A DNA stretch of 21,651 nt, taken from NCBI GenBank assembly GCA_050292445.1, contig JBNKLQ010000085.1, forward strand, positions 1 to 21,651, given 5' to 3'. Position 1 is the first letter of the stretch. Each line of letters opens with the position of its first letter. This DNA is from Leptofilum sp050292445. GTDB taxonomy: Bacteria > Chloroflexota > Anaerolineae > Promineifilales > Promineifilaceae. Both the position numbers and the translations under genes were made by a program. Below are positions 15,550 through 21,651 of this stretch, one piece after another. The notes beneath the pieces are model-generated. The model did not search any database. It saw only the letters and a program-made list of their open reading frames with translations, and was not told where the DNA came from.

Positions 15550-15651
15550 GGTCATTGTTTGGAGAGTCAGGAACGCCGAAACCTGACCCTCGTTAAAAGG
15601 AGGAGAAGAAGAAGAGATTTTTACCCTTCGAAAAAGATTCTATACCAATTC

Positions 15652-15703
15652 CCTACGCTGGTCTGTACGTCGCACCTACGCCGAACCTACGCGAAACCTA
15701 CGC
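15652..15703. repeat. Iteron-like CCTACGC array, 11-bp spacing
   Basis: CCTACGC occurs at 15652-15658, 15675-15681, 15686-15692 and 15697-15703. The last three are copies of ACCTACGC at an exact 11-bp period, and the first is 23 bp upstream. Spacing near one helical turn puts the copies on nearly the same DNA face, as in cooperative protein-binding sites. It lies 114-165 bp before the glycosyltransferase start. Confidence 0.55.
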
Positions 15704-15781
15704 AAGTAATATATTTCACAAATAGATTATCTTACTCAAAGCGACCAAAAGGAGGAGTCGCGCTGCACCCCAAATGCCAAA

Positions 15782-15810
15782 TCGACGAACCGCCGTTCCA
15801 ACGATAAAAT
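15782..15810 (+). promoter_or_regulatory. Candidate leaderless promoter of the GT39-like gene
   Basis: -35 TCGACG (15782-15787, 4 of 6), 17-bp spacer, -10 TAAAAT (15805-15810, 5 of 6), ending 7 nt before ATG 15817. No Shine-Dalgarno lies in the 20 nt before the start. Confidence 0.4.
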
Positions 15811-15816
15811 CCAGTC

Positions 15817-18621
15817 ATGCGACGCATTCAACACAGCCACGCGCTTCTCTTCATGCTCTTTTGCCTGATGACAGCCGCCACCCTGCGCCTGAGCGATCTG
15901 CCCCAGGTGCCTACGGGCGTGCATTATGATGAGGCAGCGAACGGCATTTTGTCGGCAGAAATTGGGCTTAAGGGGGAACACCCGCTTTTTATTACCAGCT
16001 ACACGGGCAAGGAAGTGCTGTTTTTCTACCTGGCGGGTGGCCTGATGCGCTTGCTGGGCGATTCCGTTTTCACGCTGCGACTGGCGGCGGCGTTGGTGGG
16101 GGTTGTGACGGTTGCGGCCGTTTATTGGCTGGGGCTGGAACTGTTCCGTGATCGACGGGTGGCGCTTGTTGCGGCGGCGTTGCTAGCAATTAGCTTTTGG
16201 CACTTGTTGTTTAGCCATTTGGGCTTTCGCGCCATTACTCAACCCTTATTGCAAACGCTAACGGTGGCCGCCCTGCTGCGTGGCCTACGCCTGGAGCAGC
16301 GTAAATGGCTGCTGCTGAGCGGCATTTTTCTTGGTTTGACAGCCTACACGTACCTGGCAGCGCGCCTTTTTCCTGTTTTACTGCTACTGGCCAGCTTTCC
16401 GCTGTTGTTGGGGGGACATTGGCGCAGGCGGAGCTTACAGCTTTTGTTGGTTGGTGGTGTGGCTTTAATCGTGCTGGCTCCATTGTTGGGCTTTTTCATG
16501 GCCAACCCGGATGCGTTTTGGGTACGCATTACCCAAGTTGCCCCAAATGAAGCGGCATTGAGTTTGGGGGAAAGCATTCTTCGTTCGCTGGAGATATTCT
16601 TTTTGGTAGGGGATCCTTACGTTCGTTTTAATTTGCCGGAACGGCCGTTATTCGACTGGTTCTGGGGCGGTTTGCTGCTGGTTGGCTGGATGATGCTCAT
16701 TTGGCGCTGGCGGGCCTTGCAGAGCGATTGGCAACGGACGAGTGTGCTGCTGCTGCTATTGGCTCCCTTCATCATGTTGTTGCCTACGGCGCTGGCTGTC
16801 AATGAGATCGTCCCTAGCAACTTGCGGGCAATTGGCCTGATCCCTTTTATCTTTTACCTGCCTGGTGTGGGATTAATGGTGTTTGTGAACGATTTAGGTA
16901 AGCAGTTCAAGCGGATCGAACTCACTTCGGCTGTACTCACCGTAGGTATTTTGGCGCTGATGGTGGGAGGCTTGCTTACGGAGCGGCTCTATTTTCGGGT
17001 ATGGGGGCAGGAAACGGCCGTCTTCTACGAAACGGATGGGGATTTAACGGCCGTTGCCGATTTTCTTGATCAATTAGATACCGAAGGCAAGACGATTTAC
17101 GTTTCTGCACTACATTACCAACATCCCACATTGGCCTATTTAAGCGATAAATATGAACAGGTAAAGTGGCTGCCCCAAGGCGATTCGGGCGAGGCAGTCG
17201 TGTTTCCTGCTCGGGAAGAGGCAATCTATATCTTTCCCCACAACAGCCCGCTGCCCCGGTGGGCTGTTGACTATTTTGCTGAGGCAGAACTGCTGCCAAG
17301 TACATTTGCCCCCGACGGCAGCCTGGCGTTTTTGGCCTACGAGATGCGCGGGACGCCTTTTACGATCACCCCAGCATATCCGCTGTCGGTAAACTTTGGC
17401 AATACCATTACTTTGCAGGGCTACGATGTGGGTCAAGCCACCGCAGGCGAGAAGCTGCCCCTCTTTCTTTACTGGCAGGTAAACTTTGACCAAACGGCCG
17501 ATTTCACCCCATTTATCCATTTTGAAGATGGCTGGGGGCATCGCTGGAGCCAGGTAGAGACGTTTGCTTATCCTTCGGCACAGTGGTCGCGAGGGGAAAC
17601 GATTGTGCAGCGCGTGGAAATTCAGGTGCCTGCGGGTACGCCGCTGGGCAGCCATTACCAATTGCGCGTCGGCCTGTTTTCTGGCAGCAGTGGCGCACGT
17701 TTACCCCGGCTGGATGAAGACGGCCGTTACGCGGGCGACACCTACCTGATTAAAAACATCACCGTGCAGGTTGGTGAGCCACCCCGCACCTTGCCCCAGC
17801 CGCCCGTTGTCCTCAACCAGACCATTCGGCCGCAGCTTGAGCTGCTGGGCGTGTCGCCAGGGGCGTTAGCTGCTGCCACTGGCGAAAACGTCGAAGTGGC
17901 GTTGTGGTGGTATGCTACAGAATTTGTACCTCATACCAGCATCCGACTGGAACTCATGGGCAGTAACAACGTAGGGCGCATTTTGTCCAACACGCAGCCA
18001 GTTCATAACAGTTACCCATTTATTAGTTGGCAGACGCCCCAATTTCTCATCGATTGGCAAACGGTGCGCGTGCCCAGTGACATCCCGGCTGGTGAGTATC
18101 GTTTGTTGGCCCGCTTTTTGGATGGCGCGGACGCGACATTGGCGACCGCTGATCTTGGCCCTTTGCGCGTGTCGGTGACGGAGCGTAATTTTACGGAACC
18201 AGAGGTAGAACGGCCGTATCCCGCTATCTTCGGCAACGAAATCAAGCTGCTGGGCTACAATCTAACCCAGCTTAATGAACCCGATCAATACCAACTTGAC
18301 CTCATCTGGCAGGCACAAACGGAGCCGAGTAAAGACTACACCGTTTTTGTTCATCTGCTTGCAGCAGATGGCAGCTGCAACCCGTGCCTGTGGCAGCAAG
18401 ACGTGATGCCGCAGCAAAATCAATACCCCACCAGCCGCTGGCTAACGGATGAAGTCGTGACAGACAGCTACCAAATCACGCTGCCGCCAGACACGCCAAC
18501 GGGCAGTTATCAGCTGGAAATTGGCCTCTACATTGCCGAAACCGGCCAGCGATTGCAGGTTGTGCAGCCCGACCAAAGTGAAAGTGATGCACTTTATCTG
18601 GACCCTATCAGGAGACCTTAA
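15817..18621 (+). CDS. GT39-type (GT-C fold) membrane glycosyltransferase with C-terminal beta-sandwich domains
   Basis: A protein of 934 aa. Residues 1-~390 carry about ten membrane segments in the GT-C arrangement. The first outer loop holds HYDEAANG with Asp38-Glu39, the acidic catalytic pair of the dolichyl/undecaprenyl-phosphate mannosyltransferase (PMT/ArnT-like) families. Another family-like stretch is SYTGKEVLFFYLAGGLMRLLGDSVFTLRLAAALVG. Such enzymes move a sugar from a polyprenyl-phosphate donor to an acceptor outside the membrane. An outer globular region follows (~405-505). Then come three beta-sandwich units: ~515-655 starting at VNFGNTITLQGYDV, ~665-790, and ~799-934 starting at IFGNEIKLLGYNL. 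The first and third openings are clearly homologous. The sandwich units may bind acceptor or glycan; that and the substrate are unknown. It is divergent from murJ and convergent with the TPR gene, 52 bp away. Start choice: ATG 15817 with the -10-like hexamer 7 nt upstream. Confidence 0.82.
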   Translation: MRRIQHSHALLFMLFCLMTAATLRLSDLPQVPTGVHYDEAANGILSAEIGLKGEHPLFITSYTGKEVLFFYLAGGLMRLLGDSVFTLRLAAALVGVVTVAAVYWLGLELFRDRRVALVAAALLAISFWHLLFSHLGFRAITQPLLQTLTVAALLRGLRLEQRKWLLLSGIFLGLTAYTYLAARLFPVLLLLASFPLLLGGHWRRRSLQLLLVGGVALIVLAPLLGFFMANPDAFWVRITQVAPNEAALSLGESILRSLEIFFLVGDPYVRFNLPERPLFDWFWGGLLLVGWMMLIWRWRALQSDWQRTSVLLLLLAPFIMLLPTALAVNEIVPSNLRAIGLIPFIFYLPGVGLMVFVNDLGKQFKRIELTSAVLTVGILALMVGGLLTERLYFRVWGQETAVFYETDGDLTAVADFLDQLDTEGKTIYVSALHYQHPTLAYLSDKYEQVKWLPQGDSGEAVVFPAREEAIYIFPHNSPLPRWAVDYFAEAELLPSTFAPDGSLAFLAYEMRGTPFTITPAYPLSVNFGNTITLQGYDVGQATAGEKLPLFLYWQVNFDQTADFTPFIHFEDGWGHRWSQVETFAYPSAQWSRGETIVQRVEIQVPAGTPLGSHYQLRVGLFSGSSGARLPRLDEDGRYAGDTYLIKNITVQVGEPPRTLPQPPVVLNQTIRPQLELLGVSPGALAAATGENVEVALWWYATEFVPHTSIRLELMGSNNVGRILSNTQPVHNSYPFISWQTPQFLIDWQTVRVPSDIPAGEYRLLARFLDGADATLATADLGPLRVSVTERNFTEPEVERPYPAIFGNEIKLLGYNLTQLNEPDQYQLDLIWQAQTEPSKDYTVFVHLLAADGSCNPCLWQQDVMPQQNQYPTSRWLTDEVVTDSYQITLPPDTPTGSYQLEIGLYIAETGQRLQVVQPDQSESDALYLDPIRRP

Positions 18622-18673
18622 TTTTATTTGCCAACCGTACACGCGGGTGTGATATCTGCTACTTTCCATTCTC

Positions 18674-20053
18674 TCATAACAATTGTTGTAAAAACACATC
18701 TTGTTCTACATGCTCGCGCCATTTGGGTTGTAATTCCAGGGCGCGATGAAGCGAGGCGCGGGCTGCGGCGCGTTGGTTTTGTTTCGCTTGAACCATTGCC
18801 AAATTGTAGTGAGCGGTGGCTTCGTCGGGGTTGATGTGCAGGGCACGGCTGAATGCGTCAGCTGCAGCGGGCAACTCGTTCAACAACATCTGGCAGCGGC
18901 CGATTCCCACCCACCCTTGATCATGTTCCGGTACAAATTCAATCAGTTCCTGGTAAGCGACGAGGGCTTCAGGCGGCCGTCTTAAATGATACAAGGTGTC
19001 GGCCACAATCAGTTTATAACTGGTGTACGGCGAATAAAGGGTGATGGCTTCGTTGTAGAGAGAAACGGCCGTTTCATAATCCTTCGCTTCATACGCCTTG
19101 TTGGCCCGCGTAATCAACTCATTGGCGGTTGCCTGAGTCCCGCGATAATGCCGCGCCAAAATTGTGTGCAGGCGGTCGGGCGCGTAGCCAAACGCCCAGA
19201 TGCGCCCCTCATCCAACAGCAGGCGTTTGCCATCGGAAAAGGTAATCACCAGGGGCTGGACGATGTACGTCGCGCCTTTGTAATGTCGCTTTTGCCGTTC
19301 TCGTGCAATGTTGGCAATGTCGTTGGCGGGCCACGCTTTTTCGCGGCCAAACAGGGAGCTCGTCTGGATGTCGAAGTCGGAAAAGGTAACGGCCGTTGGC
19401 GAGCCATGATCCGTTACAAAGACTACAAACAAAATGAGGAGGCAAATAAAGCCCATAAAACCTGCACCGTGCCATGCAGTCAGATGCGGCCGTTCGCTAA
19501 CCAATCGTACCGTCAGCACGCCAAAAAAGAGCAATATGGCCATGGCAGGCAAAATGCCTTGTCGATAATAGTTGGCAGGCAAACGTAGTTCCAATGGAAA
19601 CGACACCGCTTCCGCTTGCTGCATCAGGGAGACATGTTGCCGCAGCGCGGCGTACAACTCAGAAAATCGCTCGGTTTGATAGAGGATGATCAGCTTTTGG
19701 TTTTGATGGGTGCGCAAGCGCAAATGGGGGGCGGGCTGGTTGCGCTCTTCTAGCTGGATGATGTCAGCGTAGGCAATCTCGGTAGTACGCCCCAGTTGTT
19801 TGAGGATGATGGCATGAGGGGTGAGGTGGAAACGGCCGTTAAACTGCCACAACAGCCACCACGACCCCACATAAAATGGCAGGAAAAAGAGCATCATCAC
19901 CCCGAACAACGCCGGATCATCCAGTTCGCCCCGCAGTTGAGCGCGACCAAAAACGATAAGAACTGGCGTGAGCAACAAAATAAAGACACCAGCCACTATC
20001 TTGATATTCCCTGATTGACGAAAAGTCTTGCTATTCGAAGGTTTATTTGCCAT
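18674..20053 (-). CDS. Membrane protein with two PH-like regions and four C-terminal TPR repeats
   Basis: A protein of 459 aa from ATG 20053, which overlaps the preceding gene's stop by 11 nt. The frame extends to ATG 20083, but that start would lie well inside the upstream gene. Two membrane segments (~18-36, ~46-68) precede a soluble region (~70-145, with hydrophobic strands such as FHLTPHAIILKQLGRTTEIAYADIIQLEE) resembling bacterial PH-like domains. Two more membrane segments follow (~155-205), then a second similar region (~208-300, TAVTFSDFDIQTSSLFGREKAWPANDIANI). Residues ~308-444 are four tetratricopeptide repeats, the last reading ATAHYNLAMVQAKQNQRAAARASLHRALELQPK. TPRs usually mediate protein contacts, here most likely on the cytoplasmic side. 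The PH assignment is by pattern only. It is the third gene of a coupled leftward operon. Confidence 0.72.
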   Translation of the reverse strand: MANKPSNSKTFRQSGNIKIVAGVFILLLTPVLIVFGRAQLRGELDDPALFGVMMLFFLPFYVGSWWLLWQFNGRFHLTPHAIILKQLGRTTEIAYADIIQLEERNQPAPHLRLRTHQNQKLIILYQTERFSELYAALRQHVSLMQQAEAVSFPLELRLPANYYRQGILPAMAILLFFGVLTVRLVSERPHLTAWHGAGFMGFICLLILFVVFVTDHGSPTAVTFSDFDIQTSSLFGREKAWPANDIANIARERQKRHYKGATYIVQPLVITFSDGKRLLLDEGRIWAFGYAPDRLHTILARHYRGTQATANELITRANKAYEAKDYETAVSLYNEAITLYSPYTSYKLIVADTLYHLRRPPEALVAYQELIEFVPEHDQGWVGIGRCQMLLNELPAAADAFSRALHINPDEATAHYNLAMVQAKQNQRAAARASLHRALELQPKWREHVEQDVFLQQLL

Positions 20054-20777
20054 CTCTACCGTTAAACCCCACCCCCAACACATACCTCAACCAGCCACGT
20101 GGGTGCTCTCCTTGCAGCCAAAAGTAGCCAAAACAAATCGTTTCCCCTCGGCGGTAAACGGCGTTGATGCGCAGGAATGTGCCAAAAATGGGGCGCTCTT
20201 GCGTCAACACCGTGCCATCCGGCGTAATGATGGCGTATGCATCGCTGACAACGAGGTAAAAGTGGTCATGCAGCGCCACAGCGGATGACGCATGACCGGG
20301 CAGCGTGAATGCTCGCTTCTCAACACCCTCATTTGGCATCACAAACCCTTCATTCCGCTCCACCGTCAGCGTCACCGTATCGGAGCGGAGGATGGTTTTG
20401 TAGCCACCGCCATTGCCGTAGTTGGTGGCCCCATTTTCTGTGTCGGGATGGCGAGGCAAGTCGGCCAGCGTGGGGTCGATGGGGATGCTCTCCAAATAGG
20501 CATGGGCAACGGCCGTTTTATTACGTTTGGCAATGAAGGGGGGATAGGTTTGGGCAGCTTGGACAGCAGCGAGTACGGCCGTTAACGTCGCCTCATCAAA
20601 ATATGTGAGAATGTGGGAATGGAAACGGCCGTCTACAAACGCATCATACCCACACGCCGACGCATTGTCAGTATGGCCGCTGCCTGCATGACTGCCCACA
20701 ATCACCTGCCCATGCGTGATGCGGATGTAGTGCGTCATGCGGTTATCCTGACGTTCCCAACTGGTTTGTAAACTCAC
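20043..20777 (-). CDS. Hypothetical protein, middle gene of the right-hand operon
   Basis: A protein of 244 aa from GTG 20777. The GTG overlaps the preceding stop in the tetranucleotide GTGA, with AGGGG 7 nt upstream, a common coupling arrangement. ATG 20738 (231 aa) is the alternative. The longest open frame starts at 20867, but that start would overlap the upstream gene by 94 nt. No signal peptide or membrane segment is seen, so it is probably cytoplasmic. The N-terminal part includes HGQVIVGSHAGSGHTDNASACGYDAFVDGRFHSH. The C-terminal half has beta-rich patterns (HDHFYLVVSDAYAIITPDGTVLTQERPIFG and ICFGYFWLQGEHPRGWLRYVLGVGF). I do not recognise the family. Coupling to a secreted protein gene upstream and a PH/TPR membrane protein downstream suggests a joint role, but nothing shows what. 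Confidence 0.65.
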   Translation of the reverse strand: MSLQTSWERQDNRMTHYIRITHGQVIVGSHAGSGHTDNASACGYDAFVDGRFHSHILTYFDEATLTAVLAAVQAAQTYPPFIAKRNKTAVAHAYLESIPIDPTLADLPRHPDTENGATNYGNGGGYKTILRSDTVTLTVERNEGFVMPNEGVEKRAFTLPGHASSAVALHDHFYLVVSDAYAIITPDGTVLTQERPIFGTFLRINAVYRRGETICFGYFWLQGEHPRGWLRYVLGVGFNGRDGK

Positions 20778-21651
20778 TGTTCTACCCCTGTGTACTGTGC
20801 AATCAGCGAGAAAATCTGATCCGTTAAGGCCGGCAGCGCCGGATTTTGTTGGGCATCGGCGGCCCACATTTCTACGGTGGTGGTGGTGTGACGGCCGTTT
20901 ACCACAAACGTATACGCCGTCTCATCAGGAATGCCGGGACGGGTAAACGTTTCCGGCAAACTGGCAAAGTCGGCAGATGCAATCAACACCCACAATGCCT
21001 CATTTTCTGCTACCGTCAGGGTAAATGGGCCATATTCATTGATCACATCCCCCAACTGATGCGTTGGCGCAAAGGTGCCATCTGCTTGCAGCGTGATGCG
21101 CCATTCGCCCATGCCTTCTGGATGATAGGCTCCGCCGCTGGAGAATTCAAATTGTTGCATGGTGGCAATTCCCCATGAAAATGTTGTCGTATTGGCATCA
21201 TAGGCAAAATCAATCTCGTTGTCTTTTTCCCATTGGCCGTTGGGGGTGAATTGGGTTGTTTCGCCATCGCCAAAGGAGATTGCGCGTAATGTGCCGCAGG
21301 TGTTTCCGACATGAAGCGTGGCCTGTCCGTTTTCGTCTGTTGTGATGGACAAGTCGTTGTCGTACATGTCAACGATATCTGGCTGTGCTTTCACATGGGG
21401 CGCGAATACGACGTCAAAACCGCGCATCGGTGGTTCGTTTTCTTGCCGTTGGCCGTCTCGATTCACATCCTGCCAAACCTGAAAATGGAGCGTTTCGGCG
21501 CCGGGCTGCGGGCTGCTTGGCTGGAAGCCAAACTGATTTTGGGGAGAAAACAAGCCTTTTGCTACCGATTGCATCTGCGGCGTGGTGGCCGTGTAGCCGC
21601 AGGGCGTCATCACGCCAATGTCAAAGAAATGGGTATAGTCGGCGCGGATGG
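20774..21651 (-). CDS. Secreted protein with an SdrD-B-like repeat (5' end outside the window)
   Basis: The frame is open to the window edge. Upstream of the internal GTG/ATG at 21613/21610 the frame continues as I-R-A-D-Y-T-H-F-F-D-I-G-V with no stop, so those codons are probably internal and the N-terminus is missing. At least 290 residues are present. FQVWQDVNRDGQRQENEPPMRGFDVVFA followed by TTDENGQATL matches the SdrD B-like/prealbumin-like pattern V-W-x-D-x-N-x-D-G-x...E-P-x-x-G-V...T-D-x-N-G. The D-x-N-x-D-G stretch is a likely Ca2+ loop. A cysteine lies in GNTCGTLRA. The last ~80 residues (GPFTLTVAENEALWVLIASADFASLPETF, then VNGRHTTTTVEM) look like a second beta domain. Extracellular location is inferred from the domain type, because the signal peptide is not visible. 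The gene ends in a GTGA overlap with the next gene. Confidence 0.7.
   Translation of the reverse strand, partial: IRADYTHFFDIGVMTPCGYTATTPQMQSVAKGLFSPQNQFGFQPSSPQPGAETLHFQVWQDVNRDGQRQENEPPMRGFDVVFAPHVKAQPDIVDMYDNDLSITTDENGQATLHVGNTCGTLRAISFGDGETTQFTPNGQWEKDNEIDFAYDANTTTFSWGIATMQQFEFSSGGAYHPEGMGEWRITLQADGTFAPTHQLGDVINEYGPFTLTVAENEALWVLIASADFASLPETFTRPGIPDETAYTFVVNGRHTTTTVEMWAADAQQNPALPALTDQIFSLIAQYTGVEQ

Larger units (their letters stand above)
15490..15816. other. Divergent intergenic region between murJ and the GT39-like gene (327 bp)
   Basis: Besides the leftward terminator and promoter elements listed separately, it holds a small stem GTCAGG/CCTGAC (15566-15585 area), a 23-nt all-purine tract (15595-15617), an 11-bp iteron array (15652-15703), and two exact copies of AAAAGGAGGAG (15595-15605, 15747-15757). 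Both copies look like ribosome binding sites but neither is followed by a convincing start codon. A 93-codon open frame crossing the region includes the terminator palindrome and is not supported. Confidence 0.6.
901..20898. repeat. Highly iterated octamer palindrome ACGGCCGT, 31 copies
   Basis: Manual count of exact ACGGCCGT, first base at: 901, 1150, 2107, 3187, 3908, 4478, 5588, 6320, 7270, 8065, 8520, 9849, 11146, 11933, 13250, 13861, 14759, 15125, 15434, 16641, 17014, 17047, 17720, 18210, 19065, 19389, 19832, 20509, 20575, 20625, 20891. Three are intergenic (3187, 5588, 9849). The rest lie in genes of both strands and in all three frames (read as T-A-V, N/D-G-R or R-P). Thirteen extend to AACGGCCGTT. 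At least four GCGGCCGT variants (13752, 16114, 18973, 19486) also occur. Equal base frequencies predict about 0.33 copies (21651/65536). Confidence 0.9.

Noticed and set aside
15652..15703. CRISPR-like repeat array
   Set aside because: The repeat unit is 7-8 bp with 3-bp separations, far too short for CRISPR repeats and spacers, and no cas gene is present.
15595..15757. Two AAAAGGAGGAG sequences that look like strong ribosome binding sites
   Set aside because: Neither is followed by ATG, GTG or TTG within 5-12 nt in a meaningful frame. They are reported only as repeats of the gap.
15526..15807. A 93-codon plus-strand frame between murJ and the GT39-like gene
   Set aside because: It runs through the terminator palindrome, the purine tract and the iterons. 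Its product is a run of low-complexity basic residues with no ribosome site upstream.
18986..19588. A 200-codon open frame on the plus strand inside the PH/TPR gene
   Set aside because: It is antisense to a well-structured protein, lacks family features, and has no Shine-Dalgarno or promoter.
21608..21613. GTG/ATG as the true start of the right-edge gene
   Set aside because: The frame continues without a stop to the window edge and no signal peptide follows these codons, so the gene is more likely cut by the edge.

Overview
This 21.65 kb window is bacterial chromosomal DNA of roughly balanced base composition. It has about 15 protein genes and no rRNA, tRNA, CRISPR array or insertion sequence that I can see. 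The gene content suggests a Chloroflexota (Anaerolineae-like) genome. The pointers are a large GT39-type membrane glycosyltransferase with C-terminal beta-sandwich domains, an acidic lipoprotein with a Pro/Thr/Glu linker, an exonuclease-fused DinG helicase, and several genes with no Shine-Dalgarno (SD) sequence. The taxonomy is inference.

Layout. The left edge (1-224) holds the start of a leftward gene with a near-consensus promoter, divergent from dinG (225-3047, +). After a 314 bp gap comes an acidic lipoprotein gene (3362-5467, +) that ends at a good intrinsic terminator, then fabF (5655-6905, +). A long hairpin separates fabF from a convergent leftward block. In transcription order that block is ccmA, ccmB, ccmC, a ccmD-like gene, ccdA, a TlpA/ResA thioredoxin and a DUF2085 membrane protein (12465 down to 6974). 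It covers heme export/handling and thiol reduction for cytochrome c maturation; ccmE, ccmF and ccmH are not in the window. A two-TM protein of unknown function (12904-13728, +) converges with murJ, the lipid II flippase (13843-15489, -), across two terminators. Divergent from murJ is the GT39-like gene (15817-18621, +). The right end is a leftward operon of three overlapping genes: a partial secreted SdrD-B-like protein, an unknown protein, and a PH/TPR membrane protein (21651 down to 18674).

The strongest structure that genes do not explain is an octamer palindrome, ACGGCCGT. By manual count it occurs 31 times, in every reading frame and also between genes, against about 0.3 expected. It behaves like the highly iterated palindrome HIP1 of cyanobacteria. 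Other signals are -10-like hexamers ending 7 nt before the ATG at several genes lacking an SD (leaderless candidates), an 11-bp iteron array and a leftward-pointing terminator between murJ and the glycosyltransferase gene, and intergenic hairpins built from permuted short words.
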